64,000 nucleotides of DNA from Vanessa cardui. Its lineage: Eukaryota > Arthropoda > Insecta > Lepidoptera > Nymphalidae. Below the pieces are notes generated by a model. It was not told where the DNA came from, did no database searches, and saw nothing but the letters and a program-made list of their open reading frames with translations. The stretch covers positions 11,842,001 to 11,906,000 of the forward strand of contig NC_061154.1 of NCBI RefSeq assembly GCF_905220365.1, given 5' to 3'. The position numbers were made by a program, and so were the translations under genes. Each line of letters starts with the position of its first letter. Within the stretch, counting starts at the first letter, position 1. Positions 62,191 to 64,000 of the stretch are shown in pieces.

Positions 62191-62296
62191 CTTTACATAA
62201 AGTCTTTACAGCAGATCTGGAAGAAAACTATTGAAAATCAAATGTTGCGAAGTGAGAAGCATAAGAACGTCAGAAGAACGAAGGAGAAAGGAATGT
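62191..62296 (+). other. Exon-like open stretch, weak
   Basis: After TCTTTACAG the plus strand reads QIWKKTIENQMLRSEKHKNV, then RRTKEKGMY and a stop. A similar charged stretch (EKETDKNKNEKFRKLQKRLY) follows near 62516-62580 in another frame. It is purine-rich, so the Lys/Glu content may be compositional. It may be remnants of an element. Confidence 0.25.
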
Positions 62297-62599
62297 ATTG
62301 ATATTTAGGTTAAGGTAAGGTTTGGTAAGCTAGGCCTAGGCCTAGGTCTAAGGGATGAAATACGGGCATCCTGGGAAGCCGGAATACCAAAATACGTCCT
62401 CTGGAAAAATCAAAAGTTATGCTACGCTTATAGCATTCCATTAGCTTTGTACCTATTCGTAAATGTACCTGCTTTATATAAGAGTTATCTTCGCCGAAAT
62501 TAAAATGAGACAGCTGAAAAAGAAACTGATAAGAATAAAAATGAAAAATTTAGGAAATTGCAAAAGAGATTATATGAGAGAGTATAGTAAAGATTTAAA

Positions 62600-64000
62600 A
62601 TAAAGGTATTATTTCAATAGCATTGGCCTCGGGATTGCAAAGGTAGGACTTCGCAGCGATTATGAAAATTTTGCTGTAAAATTGCATTTTCCACTCGTAT
62701 GACACACAAAGTTCATTGTTATGTAAAATATAAAATATTTAACAATTAAATTAATACATATACATATGTCTTATGCTCAAATTCAAAATACGAATACAGA
62801 TTGTAGCGAGACTAGCAATGGATCCGCAATTTTTCTATCGGTCGTTTTATGTAGGTGAATACGCCCAGCCAGATAAACCGTTCCTTTACCGACAATTCGA
62901 CGTATCGCAACTTGTCTAACACAACATACGAAATTTTAAATTTTTAATATATCATCATAAGCCCGGCCAATCAGGAGCGTTTTCTGTCACGTGACAAACG
63001 TTTGAAAAATGCATTTTTATTTATGGATTTTTGAATAAATTAAGTATTATTGTCAACTTTCGTTAGTAAATAACCATTTTTAAACTCATAATATAAACTA
63101 ATTACAAAAATTCACAATTTATTTTTCGCATTGTCAAATAGCCTATTATAGAGGTAAAAGTTGTAAATTCGTCGTCAACAAAAGAAAATTCATTTAAAAT
63201 GTTTGATTAATTCCAATAACGGAGGCAAAAATTTCAATGCAAAATTGTTGGAAACTCTACTTACTTAGTTACACAGGTTTCACAAATCTTCGAAAATTCA
63301 ATTACGTGATAAAAATAAAAAAAAAAACAATTTACCTACACATAAACTCATAATAGTTTATGTCAGAACATATTCCGGTTAGCTATGGTTTTTATAAAAG
63401 TCCATTTAGTATATCATAGTATTTCTAAACAAAACGAAGCTTGAGTCAATAATATGTCCGTCGAATGTTTCTAGAGTGCTGGTATAATTAAGCATTCATC
63501 ATTGACCCATTGTTAAGATCTGTGTGAACAGCACATATATCTTAGATCAGAGAAACAGTGAAAATAACTGAATATGAAATTGTATAATCTAAAATATGCA
63601 CACGTATATTACGAAACCACAAAAAAAACCTTTTGTACAAAATGTGTATATGTGAGGAACAGAAGTAGGTACAAGTTTTTCTTATTAAGGACCAAGTTGC
63701 TAAGACCTTAAGAACTGGACTAATTAAACGTTTTTTTTAATATGATAAAATCTAAAGTACCTGCCTTACAGTTAGTCAGTGCTTGAGAATCGTCATGAAT
63801 AACTCGAGCTTACCTATGTCCGCTTAATAGACTTGCTGAATAAAAATATACGCTAATAGAAAAAACGAATCATTCTCATTCACACTTTCTCAGTTTTCAA
63901 TGTCAATATATATACGAACCTGATAATACTAATATGTTGTTGTTGCTGTTGTATCTATATGGACCGTTATCAAAGATATCACTTTGATTACATTTTTTTT
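62600..64000. other. AT-rich right end, no gene seen
   Basis: A GC-richer patch at 62810-63000 (AAGCCCGGCCAATCAGGAGC, GTCACGTGAC) is not coding. GTCACGTGAC is a perfect 10-bp palindrome with an E-box core. No gene is supported to the edge. Confidence 0.35.

Overview
The window looks like nuclear DNA from a lepidopteran, most likely a butterfly. The grounds are low GC with small GC-rich islands, GT-AG introns, a tRNA-derived SINE with a (GTT)n tail, Helitron-like ends, RTE- and Jockey-type LINE remnants, and the two recognisable genes. The order is inferred from family knowledge; nothing could be searched.

Left end (1-7.9 kb): the N-terminal half of IFT122, the WD40/TPR subunit of intraflagellar transport complex A, lies on the minus strand. 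Twelve exons join without a frame break into 610 codons, and the gene runs off the left edge. Its introns hold two copies of one MITE, a hAT-type MITE, SINE and LINE pieces. A near-consensus RFX X-box lies 142 bp upstream of the ATG. Next come decayed mobile-element genes (8.6-14.5 kb).

Middle (10-47 kb): five short minus-strand exons at 47.0, 31.6, 12.9, 11.9 and possibly 10.1 kb join in phase. They suggest an unrecognised gene spread over about 37 kb of AT-rich sequence, but the model needs RNA evidence. Inside it lies an unrecognised plus-strand gene (16.6-17.9 kb) with a cluster of N-glycosylation sequons made by a 15-bp tandem repeat. A nest of retrotransposons, a Helitron-like piece and a hAT MITE fills 18.7-25.2 kb. 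From 25 to 47 kb the DNA is mostly non-coding, with GC-rich blocks that may be regulatory.

Right part (47-64 kb): a 596-bp foldback element with 223-bp arms lies at 48.4-49.0 kb, followed by Helitron and LINE remnants and about 5 kb of featureless AT-rich DNA. Then comes the intronless forkhead gene crocodile/FoxC (57.19-58.20 kb, minus) inside a GC-rich island. Past it are a possible orphan exon flanked by 100-bp direct repeats, a diverged SINE and AT-rich DNA.

The two recognised genes have different jobs: ciliary retrograde transport for IFT122 and developmental transcription for FoxC. Nothing here shows that they work together. The GC-rich non-coding blocks could serve FoxC or the dispersed gene, but that is inference.
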